DNA of 64,000 bases. Source: Asparagopsis taxiformis. Lineage: Eukaryota; Rhodophyta; Florideophyceae; Bonnemaisoniales; Bonnemaisoniaceae. Both the position numbers and the translations under genes were made by a program. Shown here piece by piece: positions 1 to 9,220 of the stretch. The number at the start of each line of letters is the position of its first letter. Position 1 is the stretch's first letter. The stretch spans positions 58,337 to 122,336 of the forward strand of contig JALQPE010002808.1 of the NCBI GenBank assembly GCA_030407315.1, written 5' to 3'. The notes under the pieces were generated by a model. It worked only from the letters and a program-made list of their open reading frames with translations, was not told the DNA's origin and ran no database searches.

Positions 1-177
1 TTGATGTCAAACTGGAGCATAGTTTGACCAGTCATGAATGACGAACGAAAAAAATGTACCTGGGACTTTAACTTTCTCCGGAGCGGTGGAGTCTTATAGT
101 CGAGATCGTCGTTCCGCACTCAAGTTTTTCCTCAGGGTCACCCTGGGCAAGTGACGTCACGGTAAATTACTGCACAA
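1..177 (+). promoter_or_regulatory. 5' flank of the NB-ARC gene, conserved in the cassette relics
   Basis: The first 20 bases match, in reverse complement, a block found beside every HSP20-B gene (for example 8061-8080). In the cassettes that block is followed by an ATG opening an M-N-D-E-E-R reading frame that runs into an NB-ARC relic. Here an ATG at 34 opens M-N-D-E-R and then hits a stop. The block is therefore the ancestral upstream region of this NLR-type gene family. No clear TATA box was found in it. Confidence 0.5.
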
Positions 178-1641
178 ATGACGTTTGTTGGACATACATT
201 GCTGGCAAATCGTTTCACGCTCAACTCATTCGATCATTCCGCACAATTCACAACCAAAGTTGCCCGACCCGACATAATCGCTCCCCGACTTGTATCCCGA
301 CCATTGGCCGCACCCCGTCCGCCCAATCGCGAGCCGCGTCGACAACAAATCCGCGGACAAATTCGCGATCCAACGTCATCGAATCCAACCGCGAAACGCG
401 CACCACAACCCACTCGCGCATCCACGCGGCCGACGCGCCATTCGCCGCCGCGATCCATCATGCGCCGCGACGCGCCGCCCGCCACGCCGCCGCTACCGAG
501 CGTGTACTCCGTGCTGCAACCGGCGGCGAACATCCTGGACTTTGACGCCTCGGACGCGCCGGAACGCGAGGCGCTATCGACGCTGCTGACCTCGCGCGCG
601 GACAACATCATTTCTCTGCACGGCACGGGCGGCGTGGGCAAGACGACGCTTCTCCAAGCGCTCCCGATGCAACCCTGCGTGCGGCGCAAATTCCACGACG
701 CGATTTGGATGTTTTCTTTGGGTCACAACGCGACACCCGCCGCCGTCAAGCACGAAATGCTGACGTTTGTATCGCAGCTATGCGACAAACAGTTGTGCGA
801 CAAGTCCTTTGTGGAGACGTTTCGTAACGTGTTACTTGATGCGAATCTCGCCAAGAAAGCGCTCGCGTCGCTCGTGCACCGTCTCGCCACCATGCATGTG
901 CTGCTCATCTTCGACGATGTGTGGCCGCTCAGCGGCGATGTGCTGCAGCTGTTCCAGACTCTGCTGACGGAAATTCGCTCGCTGGATACCGCGTCGTTGA
1001 AGATGATGTTTGCGACCCGCGTCAAACAGCTCGCGATTGAGGGCTGCGCTATCGAGGTGGTGCCTCTGATATCGGAGAGTGATATGCCCAGACGTATGCT
1101 CAGTTGGTACGCAGGGATTGATTCCGCCGAGTCGTCGCGCTCGCATAACGACAATCTGGCTATTAAGAGTATACTCGAGAAATGCTGCGGCCTTCCACTC
1201 GCTTTGGCTGTCGCTGGTAGGGGCGTAAAGTCCAGACGGCGCAAGACAGATGTCGCGGTCAGTCCGTGGCAATGGTACGCCGAGGAGCTTGCTCAGCGCT
1301 TTCAATTGCTTGGACAGGGATGTCAGCATCATCCTGGTCTGTTTTCTTCGTTGCAGTTGAGTCTCGAAGCTTTGGAAGACATGTGGACTGTTGATGAAAT
1401 TAATGCGTCGCAAGTTTTTCGATCCCTCTGCGTGATGAGGAAACAGACGGTTATTCCAATGCACACAGTGCAGCGCATGTGGGGGGTGTCAGAATGTGAT
1501 GCGCGGATGATTGCAGAGATTTTTCAAGACAATAGTCTCATCTCTGTCGAGTGGCAGGGAGAGCTTGCTTCGGGGGAGAATTGGATGGCTTGCGAATTCA
1601 TGACCTCATGTATGATATCAGCAACCATCTCGCGCAGTTGA
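178..1641 (+). CDS. NB-ARC domain segment (open part of the broken NLR-type gene)
   Basis: This 487-residue frame holds a complete NB-ARC core: P-loop G-T-G-G-V-G-K-T-T at residues 149-157, Walker B L-L-I-F-D-D-V-W at about 242-249, an RNBS-B-like M-F-A-T-R at about 277-281, and G-L-P-L-A-L at 337-342, followed by winged-helix sequence. Residues 31-105 are rich in Arg and Pro with low complexity, so the true start could be an internal Met near residue 94 or the ATG at 34 of the window. The last 25 or so residues are out of frame. The correct continuation (L-R-I-H-D-L-M-Y-D) lies one base over after a G5 run near 1575. The domain binds ATP/ADP as a switch; ligand unknown. Confidence 0.8.
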   Translation: MTFVGHTLLANRFTLNSFDHSAQFTTKVARPDIIAPRLVSRPLAAPRPPNREPRRQQIRGQIRDPTSSNPTAKRAPQPTRASTRPTRHSPPRSIMRRDAPPATPPLPSVYSVLQPAANILDFDASDAPEREALSTLLTSRADNIISLHGTGGVGKTTLLQALPMQPCVRRKFHDAIWMFSLGHNATPAAVKHEMLTFVSQLCDKQLCDKSFVETFRNVLLDANLAKKALASLVHRLATMHVLLIFDDVWPLSGDVLQLFQTLLTEIRSLDTASLKMMFATRVKQLAIEGCAIEVVPLISESDMPRRMLSWYAGIDSAESSRSHNDNLAIKSILEKCCGLPLALAVAGRGVKSRRRKTDVAVSPWQWYAEELAQRFQLLGQGCQHHPGLFSSLQLSLEALEDMWTVDEINASQVFRSLCVMRKQTVIPMHTVQRMWGVSECDARMIAEIFQDNSLISVEWQGELASGENWMACEFMTSCMISATISRS

Positions 1642-1818
1642 ATGATGAATCAAGCAATGGCATCAGCGTTTGTTATCTGGATATGCTCAAGAAGCTTCGG
1701 TCAACTCTCCAGAAAATACGACATGGCCGCGGTGGGATATGCCGTCAACTGATGCATATCTGGAAGAAACGTTGTACGTCATCTCGTTGAATCGGGGAGA
1801 ATAGACGATGCTCTTCAG

Positions 1819-3344
1819 TTGCTGACAGATTACCGCTGGATTCAACGACTCAATGATGATCTCAAGAGAATACCGTTTCAGATTGTCATATCTGACATGG
1901 AGTTGTTGAAGAAGAAAATCGAGAAAGACAAAGACATCAAAGTCAGGACCGTTGCAAAGGATATCGATGTGATAGTTCGAACTATGGAAATGGGCATGGC
2001 GTTCTGTACGAAACATCGCGCAGAATGCCCTTTCCAACTGCACGGAAGACTGGAAGCACTGGAGTCGGATTCTACCGTCATCAATCGGCTGATATGGAGC
2101 ATTGCAGAATATGCCAAGCTCCCCTGGGTGAGAGCCGGGCCCAGAGTTTTGACAAGCGTTGAGAGTCAACTGAAACGAGTCATCCCGGTTGGCTGCTACC
2201 CTTGGTGTGTTGAGAAGACGAACAGGCAATATGAAGTAGCCGTTGGCGGTAATGAAGGAGAGCTTCGTATTATGAGCGTTCGCGATGGAGCTGTAAGGTG
2301 CAAATACCGGGCACAAGTCTCGAGTAGTGGCAATGTGTTTCGACAGTGTCTCGCAACGGATGTATTCATGTAGCAGTGATGGAACACTGTTGATTTGGAA
2401 GGACGAATGGGGAGGACAAGGGCTTGAGAAGGGTAAAGCGCAAACATTTCAGATAGACGTTTTGAAACCCCATGAAGGAGTCCGATGCATGCAGTTTATC
2501 AGCCCTGGGGTGGTTGTCGTCGGTACAAGGTTTGGTCGAATAATGAAATTTGATGTTGCCAAAGGTAGAGTGACCAAGACTGTCAAGGCCATCGCGACAC
2601 AATTTCGTCCATGGCCGTAGCACGCAGCAAAGGTTTGCTAGTTTCTGCGTCGTGGATGGCACGTTACAACTTTGGGATATGAATACTCTCGTGGCAGATG
2701 GAGATGCTTTGGAAGAATGTAACGATGAGTTGTACTGTGTCGCAATGAGTGCCAACGGAAAAATGGTGGCGGCAGGGTCAATTCATGGAGATGTGGACTT
2801 TTGGGACGTCCAACAGAGGAAGAAGATCTCGTCACCGTTTTTCTTTCATAGCCACAGCGTGTGGTCTGTGGGTTTCAATAATAACGGAAGTGTGCTCTAC
2901 TCTGGAAGCTTCGATGAAATCATTGTTTGGGATGTAAGCAACTGGGATGCGACTCTGGAAGAGGATTCAGAGAGTGATAGTGATTGTGACAGTCATAGTC
3001 GGATTACTGTGGTACGCAAGTTGAAAGATTCGCGAATGTCTTACATCAATGCACTTCAATGCAGTGACAACGATTCCGAGCTGGTGGCATTGACGATCAA
3101 CAACAAGATATTTGTTTGGAAGGCAAAGGAACAAGTGTTGGAACAGGATACAGATGACTTACAACCCGGAAAATTTCCAAACAATGTCGACTGGTTTGCG
3201 CTGTCACCCGACGAAGCCACTATCGCTACGTACGATCAATCCGAAGGAAGTATCGAGATAAGGATCGTCAACGACGTTTGTGCAGGTATCGACAAAGCCA
3301 TCGCATCATACGAACTGAGCTACAACTCTATTCAATCCGAATAA
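1819..3344 (+). pseudogene. Linker and WD40-repeat segment of the NLR-type gene
   Basis: Positions 1819-2316 read as a helical linker (residues such as D-D-A-L-Q-L-L) running into the first beta strands (V-A-V-G-G-N-E-G-E-L-R-I). Positions 2327-2616 and 2652-3344 continue in two other frames with repeated S-D-G-T-L-L-I-W, V-D-G-T-L-Q-L-W-D, I-H-G-D-V-D-F-W-D and S-F-D-E-I-I-V-W-D signatures, that is, at least four recognisable blades and probably seven. In NLR proteins WD40 repeats replace LRRs as the sensing or autoinhibitory module. An acidic Ser/Asp/Glu stretch (E-E-D-S-E-S-D-S-D) sits between blades at about 2955-2990. Confidence 0.7.
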
Positions 3345-3627
3345 TTGCAGTGTCTAACGACCAGCGATTTGTCGTGTTTGCGCAAAAGGCCATGGGCAGC
3401 GAGTTTGTGGTCGACATGCGGAGCGGGGAACTGGTTCGTACATCTTGCGTCATGCCAAGTCTGGGTCAATTGCTTCCAGGAAGCGACACTGCCGGTTCGG
3501 AGACTTCGGTCGCGGAATTGGATGAAACATGTACGTCTGAAGGCGACGAGGTTGTCACATTCAAGCCCAGTTCTCTAATCGTACAGCGAATCAAACTCCC
3601 AACGTCGAAAACGTAATCCGGTCGTAT

Positions 3628-4701
3628 GTGGCCGGAATCAAAGGCAACAAGAACAAAATTCCGACCCTGCAACGCAAGGCGGAAGCGGAAATCCGCTGGT
3701 TTCCCGGATCTCTATCTTGGAATGTATCACCGCGAAAAGACTCTATATCTTCAACCATCGCCGCCCAGAAATCCACCGCACTCACAACCGTGTCCAATCC
3801 CGAGCGTCTCACAGGCAACGAACGCCATCTCGTCGGCGACAAATACGACGTGAAGCTATCCGACGGCGTCAGCGGGAACACATACGCCACACTGGACCAC
3901 ATGGCGCACTACACGCAATACAGTCCCATAAACAGCCGTCTGTGGATCCGTCGCGGGCCCAGCATGTTAAACTTTGTCGATCTAATCCATCAGCGGGCGC
4001 AAATACCCACGCGGGAAGAGCCAATTCTCCCACAGCTACACGCTCAAGACGGCTCCCCCGCGGAGACCAGCGCCAGTGCGCCAAGCGCGACCGCGGACGA
4101 GACATACGACGTGTTCATTAGCCACGCGGGTCCGCACAAGGAGTTGGCACGGGTGATCAAGCGCAAAATGGCGGCGTTACAAATGCGTGCGTTTGTCGAC
4201 GACGAATCGATGCAGGGCGGGGATCGTACATCGCACGATCTGATGGACGCGGCTATTGGAACGGCGCGTGCAGCGGTGTTCATTCTGTCGCGATATTTCG
4301 GCGAGCGCGATTGGACGATGCGAGAATTGGACGGCTTTCTGCAACGACGCGCGTACAACGAGAAATTGGGTAGACGAGGACCGGTGCTTCTACCCGTGTT
4401 CTACTCCAACGAATGGTACGACTTCTCCAAGTGCGTCCTCGCCGCGTACTTTGAACAACGCCTCGGCGTCGAGGCCGGCAGACGCGTCACTAGCCATCTG
4501 CAGCGCATTTCAAAGTTTCCCGGCGTGGAGAGACGCGGACAGGGGACGGATGACTTGGCGTCGGAAATTGCGCACAGGATGAGAGCGGCGCTTGATGAGA
4601 CTTATGGCGATCGGGAACAGAGTTCGTCCGAGTTGACTGTTGGAGTGCACCAGGTCCTGGCGGGATTATTCGGGTTTGGTGGGCGGGGGCGATCGCGTTG
4701 A
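3628..4701 (+). CDS. TIR-domain segment (C-terminal part of the NLR-type gene)
   Basis: This open frame of 357 residues begins at a GTG, not a true start; in the same frame coding continues upstream to about 3600. A TIR domain occupies about residues 159-300. It starts Y-D-V-F-I-S-H-A-G, followed by an F-V-D-D-E-S box-2-like segment, F-I-L-S-R-Y-F and W-T-M-R-E-L. The Glu of W-T-M-R-E-L is in the position of the conserved Glu of TIR NADases, so enzymatic competence is possible (family inference). Upstream residues 1-155 are unassigned. A C-terminal TIR after WD40 is unusual, because TIR is N-terminal in plant TIR-NLRs. An independent TIR gene is possible but less likely given the frame continuity. 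Confidence 0.7.
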   Translation: MAGIKGNKNKIPTLQRKAEAEIRWFPGSLSWNVSPRKDSISSTIAAQKSTALTTVSNPERLTGNERHLVGDKYDVKLSDGVSGNTYATLDHMAHYTQYSPINSRLWIRRGPSMLNFVDLIHQRAQIPTREEPILPQLHAQDGSPAETSASAPSATADETYDVFISHAGPHKELARVIKRKMAALQMRAFVDDESMQGGDRTSHDLMDAAIGTARAAVFILSRYFGERDWTMRELDGFLQRRAYNEKLGRRGPVLLPVFYSNEWYDFSKCVLAAYFEQRLGVEAGRRVTSHLQRISKFPGVERRGQGTDDLASEIAHRMRAALDETYGDREQSSSELTVGVHQVLAGLFGFGGRGRSR

Positions 4702-5105
4702 GGTCAAGTTTCAAGTGTGAATTTGTAAGATTAATGTATATTTTCAAATGTTTTGGTATTATTTTAAATGTTTTTGTGAATTTCATTTCTGTGATTGTAG
4801 CTCGAAATGGTTTGGCGCAAAGATCTTCGATTCTGCTCTGTTCTTTATCTCCATCGAATGTAGCAGACCGTCTGTACTAACTTCAGTCTGTTCATGCTTC
4901 AGGTGAACTTCCAACAATTCTTCCAGACTGAAGATCACCATCAGGAGCCTCGAATCATCCTCAAGCGATTCACCCTTTAAAGACGTACAAACATCAACTA
5001 GATTTGAGGCATTGGTTATCCATTTAATTTCACATCCTAAAGGTACATTGAAGCTATCACTAGGCTCTTCTGTGCAAAATGAAGCCGGTCGCCATTTCGA
5101 CCACT
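4702..5105. other. Intergenic, convergent 3' ends
   Basis: An AT-rich stretch lies between the TIR stop codon and the HSP20-A1 stop codon, which face each other. It should hold both 3' UTRs and polyadenylation signals. No gene was seen. Similarity to the other cassettes stops at about 5112, so this is the left border of the HSP20 array. Confidence 0.5.
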
Positions 5106-5624
5106 CTAAGCCCCGATCTGAATTGTCCTCGGCTTTGCCGCCTCAGCAACTGGTACTCGAATAACCAATACCCCATTCTTCATCTCACTCCAAATACCAT
5201 CCGAGTTCAATCGCGACCCCAATTTCATCTCAAGACGGTATTCCAGCCCCGGTTCAGAAACAACCTCCCCATCTTTCTCTCCTGATGTCTTATCACTCTC
5301 CATCTCAGTCTTGTCTTCTGCCGCTGCACCAGTACCACCGCGATTCGGTCGGTATCGCTTCGCACTCAGCACAAGCATACGGTCATTTAATTGCAGGGAA
5401 ACATCCTTCTGCGAAACGCCAGGGATCTCGATCTCGACGCGCGTTTCTTCACTTGTTGCAAAACGTGAGTAGGTCGGTTCGATTGTGGGGACAGGGCGCT
5501 CATGCTCTGATTTGTGGTGTGTCGAGGTGTTGTCGTCGTGGGATGAGAAGGCGGCGTGAATGAGGGCTGGGAAGAGGAGGTCGGCTTGGGTGGAGAACAT
5601 TGTGGGGAATTCGTAGAGCGCCAT
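5106..5624 (-). CDS. Small heat shock protein HSP20, type A, copy 1
   Basis: An ATP-independent chaperone of the alpha-crystallin/HSP20 family that binds unfolding proteins under stress. It has 172 residues: a hydrophobic N-terminal arm (1-48), an alpha-crystallin domain at about 51-160 with E-I-P-G-V at 66-70 and N-G-V-L-V-I-R-V-P at 150-158, and a C-terminal I-Q-I (I-x-I) oligomerisation motif at 168-170. The loop at about 92-127 is unusually long and rich in Glu, Lys, Asp and Ser. No targeting peptide or ER-retention signal is seen, so it is probably cytosolic. It differs from the other A copies at F55, K73, G126 and the C-terminal R-T-I-Q-I-G-A. It is the first copy of the array and is tail-to-tail with the TIR segment. 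Confidence 0.92.
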   Translation of the reverse strand: MALYEFPTMFSTQADLLFPALIHAAFSSHDDNTSTHHKSEHERPVPTIEPTYSRFATSEETRVEIEIPGVSQKDVSLQLNDRMLVLSAKRYRPNRGGTGAAAEDKTEMESDKTSGEKDGEVVSEPGLEYRLEMKLGSRLNSDGIWSEMKNGVLVIRVPVAEAAKPRTIQIGA

Positions 5625-5737
5625 TGGAATTGATTTTGTTGGTGTTGTTGTTATCGTAGTTGAACAGTCGAGTTTGTTGACTGTGTTTTGGATTGTGTTT
5701 GGTGGTGGATGCTAGAGTGTCTTCGAAAGAGGTCATG

Positions 5738-5794
5738 TTTTATAGCTGCGCGGGAAGGGCGTGAGGTGGAAGTCGAGCGGGTACGCTTCGAGAA
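5738..5794 (-). promoter_or_regulatory. TATA box and heat shock element of HSP20-A1
   Basis: CTATAAAA on the minus strand at 5738-5745 lies 114 bp before the ATG. A two-unit heat shock element TTCgaGAA is at 5787-5794 with a further AA-rich half-site beside it. This arrangement implies HSF-driven heat induction (inference). Confidence 0.55.
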
Positions 5795-5799
5795 GGAAA

Positions 5800-6829
5800 A
5801 TGGGAGTGGACGCTTCGCAGACGTGTCGAGAATAGTCGAGAGTGCGTCTTGGAGGGATCTGGAAGACTTTGGAAATGATGTGTGCAAGAAGATGGCCAAT
5901 GGGAGTGCAGTATCAAGTGTGATGTTGAAAAGAAAGACTTGTAGCATAACAGTTGGCTGTTGCCAAATGTTAATAGTGGCAAGTTGTCAACCTTGTTGCG
6001 TACACAGAGGCTCTCACGTGTACCCGTGGCACCCTTGTCAACTTGCGACGGATGTGGACATCCTCACATCCGACAGTCGACCATATAGCCCCCACTCCTG
6101 ACGAGACATCATAGTATCGTGACTGTCTTTGCGAGCTCACCGACTGTCTCGGCGAGATCGCGGACAGAACTCAACCTCAAGGTGTATATGAACCACTTAG
6201 GCAATCTAGAGAAAAAAACAACGACACATAACATTAGTAAATTTTTAGTTCGTCCTACAACGACAGAGGAATCCCTCAACCAACATTGAAGACCCCGGCT
6301 TCCGTGCAACGAAGCCATAAAAAAACCACCGATACAAACTTAGGTTTGTAGCCACCCCTGCTAGTGGAAGCGTAGCACGTTCCACCAGCTAAAACACACT
6401 TGATCACACAGTGACTGTCAAGTCACCCTCAGTACTCTATCACCAAAGTGCTCTCGAGACTGTACAGACTGGCAAGTCCTGGAAGTTGTATAGAAAACTC
6501 TTGTGATTTTATGTAAATGAGATTCAAATCTGGATAATTCTAGACACAACGATGCACAACTGTCCCTGCTGGAGCGGAAATAACAACTCGAGCGACAGGG
6601 CCTGTTGTTGTCACGATTCAAGGGGAACAGAGTTTTCAAACTATTCGCTGATACCGACATGTATCACGTCCATTCTTCAACGTCAACAGCAGCAACTGCA
6701 TCTAGACGACGGATTAACTGCATGCATCAACGCAGAGAAGATGTGACTGGCGGAAGTGATAGCAATGGGTGTAGACCAGCTTTGCAGAGTATAGCCAATC
6801 CGATGATATGCTACGGTCCTGAATAGTAA
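5800..6829. other. Spacer without recognisable gene
   Basis: This is the distal A1 promoter and intergenic DNA. An 8-bp inverted repeat with 8-nt spacer (arms 6049-6056 and 6065-6072) is present. The small open frames here are repeated in cassettes 2 and 3 only because the DNA is duplicated; they show no domain. Confidence 0.4.
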
Positions 6830-8081
6830 CGTTATTCAAGGTCATTATCTATTGGGAGTGCAACAGGCCTAGAATCTCTGCGTTTGGATTGGATCAAGAT
6901 GTAGATCATCGGTTGACAAAAGCTGAATTGGGCCCACATTTCGTACAGCGCACTAATTGTTATTGCTGCGACAGTGACGTAGTGGCATTGGATGTGTGGT
7001 GAATTAATTCTCGTATCCAGAAACTGTTGCTGAAAACAAGGAGGATACGGTTAGGAAGCTGGGGTGAAAGAACTGGGAAGGATGTTCCGGCTGTAGAGGG
7101 AAAAATGAGAATGATGCTGACATTCCTGTCCTTCCGAGTGAAAGCATTGGGAATGTTCCTCGGTATGCCATTTCCAACTAATGGTACAGTGTCATAAAGT
7201 TGAACCCCTTCCAGTCACGGTGAACATGTGTGGCAGTTTGCCACAATTTTGGGGGATACCGTTCAGTGATAGATTGTTGCTTGGCTGGAGAGGACAACAG
7301 CAAAAATCTGTACTGGCGTATCATCTCATACATTTCGACTAAAGTAAGAGTAAAACCCCGGTAGAAAAGCCCTCAATTGCTGGTGGTTGGCACGTGTGGC
7401 GAACATCCCTTTCCACGAGTAGATATTTTACATCACCGCTCAATGGCCATACGTTGTCGAGAATGTCATGCATATACATGGAGGCGAGAAGGTCTCTAGG
7501 CGAGACCATCATCGAGAAACACTTGCGAAATGTCGATTCGAATTGCTGATCGCCTTGCCGTGAATCATTCGGCCTTGTGAAAACCGAGCAGATGTCAACC
7601 GTTAAATCTCCTGTTTCACATCCGTAAGCGATGCGTTTGGAAGCGGAGAAAACACCCGTACCGCCTCGCGAAATTCACAAAGCACGGCAACTGCATTGGA
7701 AACGCCTGACGTCAAGTAGTGTTCCCGACGCTGCCCGAACCATAGAGTGCAATGGTGTTCTCCGAACGCTCGAAAACTTCCAATGAAAGCGCCGGGCTTC
7801 TTGGCATAAAGCGCTTGCAAAGTCGATGCCGTTTCTGTATCGAGTATAGCCTCAGAAGCGTCTTTGCTGCTGGAGAGCAGGTGTATTGCAGGGGATATTG
7901 GATGGGGGTTTGAGGGGTGTGGGGATAAAGACGCTCATGTGCAGATGGTGAATGAGCGTGGTGGTCGCAATGACGCCAATGGAAGGAAAATGGCGTTGGA
8001 TAGTGTGTGAGAGGTGGATGCATCTTTTGTCTTTCTTCATCATTCACGAATAGTCAAGCAATGCTCCAGTTTGACATCAAT
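6830..8081 (-). pseudogene. NB-ARC (NLR-type) relic, cassette 1
   Basis: On the minus strand this spacer aligns in order with the NB-ARC gene at 178-1641, but with many stops and frame changes. It starts at ATG 8043 (M-N-D-E-E-R). Recognisable are a mutated P-loop G-S-G-S-V-G-N-T-T (the Lys is Asn), then F-R-E-A-V-R-V-F-S-P-L-P-N-A-S matching F-H-D-A-I-W-M-F-S-L-G-H-N-A-T, then L-D-N-V-W-P-L-S-G-D (Walker B) near 7450, then M-F-A-T-R near 7405, then a stretch near 7110-7135 matching 1313-1345. The copy is dead: the catalytic Lys is lost and no frame is continuous. It shares the 8061-8080 5' flank with the window start. Confidence 0.75.
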
Positions 8082-8171
8082 CCGTTTACAATAACTTGAG
8101 TTTACAATAATACATGCTACTATCTAAACTCTACTGCAAAAAGTCTTCGCTCCGATTCTTTCGCGTCCAGT

Positions 8172-8702
8172 CTACGCGCCAATTTCAATACTCCTCGCCT
8201 TTGCAGCTTCGGCAGCTGCAATTCGAATCGTCAGTATTCCATCACGCATCTCCGTCCGAATCGCCTCAGTATTCAATCGCGGCCCCAATTTCATCACAAC
8301 ATGGTACCTTGCCATCACCTTCCTGCACTCCGCCGCGCACTGCTCCTCCCCTTTCGCTTTCGTGTCATCTTCGGCTTTATCTTCAACGTCATCGCCGCCC
8401 TGTTCGCTCTTCGGTTCATTGCATCCGTTTCCGTCGGTACGGTATCTCTTGGCTTTCAGCACAAGACGCCGATCCTTCAGCTCTAATGAGACATCTTCTT
8501 TCGCCACACCGGGAATTTCGACCTCCAGACGCGTTTCCTCTTTCGTGTCGACACGCGTGTACGCAGGCTCAATGGTGGTCATGCACGGCTTGCTGTCGCG
8601 TTCCGTGCAGTCGCCGCTGTTGGACAGGAGTGCGTGGCGCATCAGGGAGGGGAAAAGGACGTCTTGTTGGACGGAGAACATGGGGATGCCGTAGAGATCC
8701 AT
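8172..8702 (-). CDS. Small heat shock protein HSP20, type B, copy 1
   Basis: 176-residue sHSP chaperone. N-terminal arm 1-46; alpha-crystallin domain at about 47-161 with E-I-P-G-V at 62-66, L-V-L-K-A-K-R-Y at 80-87 and D-G-I-L-T-I-R-I at 154-161; C-terminal I-E-I at 172-174. The loop at about 89-131 is a 43-residue charged insertion (many Glu, Asp, Lys) with three Cys (94, 122, 126). Those, with Cys32 and Cys40 in the arm, could form disulfides, a feature type A lacks. No organelle signal was seen. Identical in protein to B2, B4, B5 and B6. Confidence 0.92.
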   Translation of the reverse strand: MDLYGIPMFSVQQDVLFPSLMRHALLSNSGDCTERDSKPCMTTIEPAYTRVDTKEETRLEVEIPGVAKEDVSLELKDRRLVLKAKRYRTDGNGCNEPKSEQGGDDVEDKAEDDTKAKGEEQCAAECRKVMARYHVVMKLGPRLNTEAIRTEMRDGILTIRIAAAEAAKARSIEIGA

Positions 8703-8810
8703 TTGGGATGTTGTTGGATGTGGTATGTGAGAGTTGGTAGAGTGGTGTGTTGGATTTGGATTGTCGATGAAGAGCGGAGGGGAGTAGAATGACGCTTGGT
8801 AGACGCCATG

Positions 8811-8999
8811 TTTTATAGCTGTTCGAAGCGGTGGGTGGGAGTGGGGTGGAGGGGATGGAGGTCTACAAGGGAAGCGTTCTGGAAAGGATGCGTTGTCTCT
8901 AGAAATTCTCGAAGCATCGAGATCGTGGCTGGAGAAGTTTGGTAGGGGTATTTGGTGGAATGGAAAGTTTTGGAAGTTTTGGAAGTTTCGGGAATATTA
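8811..8999 (-). promoter_or_regulatory. TATA box and heat shock element array of HSP20-B1
   Basis: CTATAAAA lies at 8811-8818, 109 bp before the ATG. Heat shock elements TTCtgGAA at 8877-8884 and TTCtcGAA at 8906-8913, and a four-unit GAAgtTTCggGAAtaTTa at 8982-8999, form a strong HSF array. The copia element starts only 54 bp beyond the last one. Confidence 0.65.
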
Positions 9000-9053
9000 T
9001 GGAATCTGGCCAATCAACGTTCGGATGATGTCATGGATGCGAATAGTGCTGAC

Positions 9054-9220
9054 TGTTATGGATGAAGTTCACCTTACCTCCGTTTTCTTCGTCGACGGCG
9101 GTACAGTCTATTAAATACTATCTTAAGGTGTAAATACTGTAATTATGAAGTTAAATGTTTGGCATCTTGACAGGTGAGCGACCTGCCGATTGGCGACTTG
9201 TGCTGTTTGGCATCCTGACA
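9054..9220 (-). repeat. 3' LTR of copia copy 1 (167 bp)
   Basis: The 3' LTR starts (sense) directly after the polypurine tract at 9221-9230. It holds two direct copies of a 17-bp TGTCA(G/A)GATGCC block (sense starts at 9220 and 9172). The 5' LTR has only one copy and is 48 bp shorter. The pol ORF ends inside this LTR at 9143. Confidence 0.8.

Larger units (their letters stand above)
178..4701 (+). pseudogene. NB-ARC - WD40 - TIR (NLR-type) gene, frameshifted
   Basis: Successive frames on one strand give, in order, an NB-ARC nucleotide-binding module, a winged-helix and linker region, several WD40 repeats and a C-terminal TIR domain, as in a STAND-class intracellular receptor. No single frame spans it. 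Frame changes fall near 1575, 1720-1800, 2315, 2600, 2650, 3335 and 3600, each explained by a one-base indel. For example, the WD40 blade at 2327-2400 (S-S-D-G-T-L-L-I-W) is one base out of frame with the segment before it, and the blade ending L-Q-L-W-D near 2680 is out again. None of the breaks I inspected has clear GT...AG intron borders, so a decayed gene or indel errors in the sequence fit better than splicing. The 3' end converges with HSP20-A copy 1. Architecture is seen in the sequence; the immune or self-recognition role is family knowledge. Confidence 0.75.

Noticed and set aside
1641..3628. Introns explaining the frame changes in the NB-ARC/WD40/TIR gene
   Set aside because: The WD40 blades are contiguous across the breaks and only one base is out of step, with no GT...AG bordered insert where I looked. 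Not fully excluded near 1720-1800.
5688..6101. 137-aa + strand frame over the HSP20-A promoter
   Set aside because: It covers the TATA box and heat shock element, shows no domain and is present only where the long spacer was duplicated.
8114..8740. Long + strand open frame (208 aa) opposite HSP20-B, kept in most copies
   Set aside because: It lies antisense over the whole HSP20-B gene, has no domain and is open only because of codon use in the real gene. Its conservation follows from duplication.
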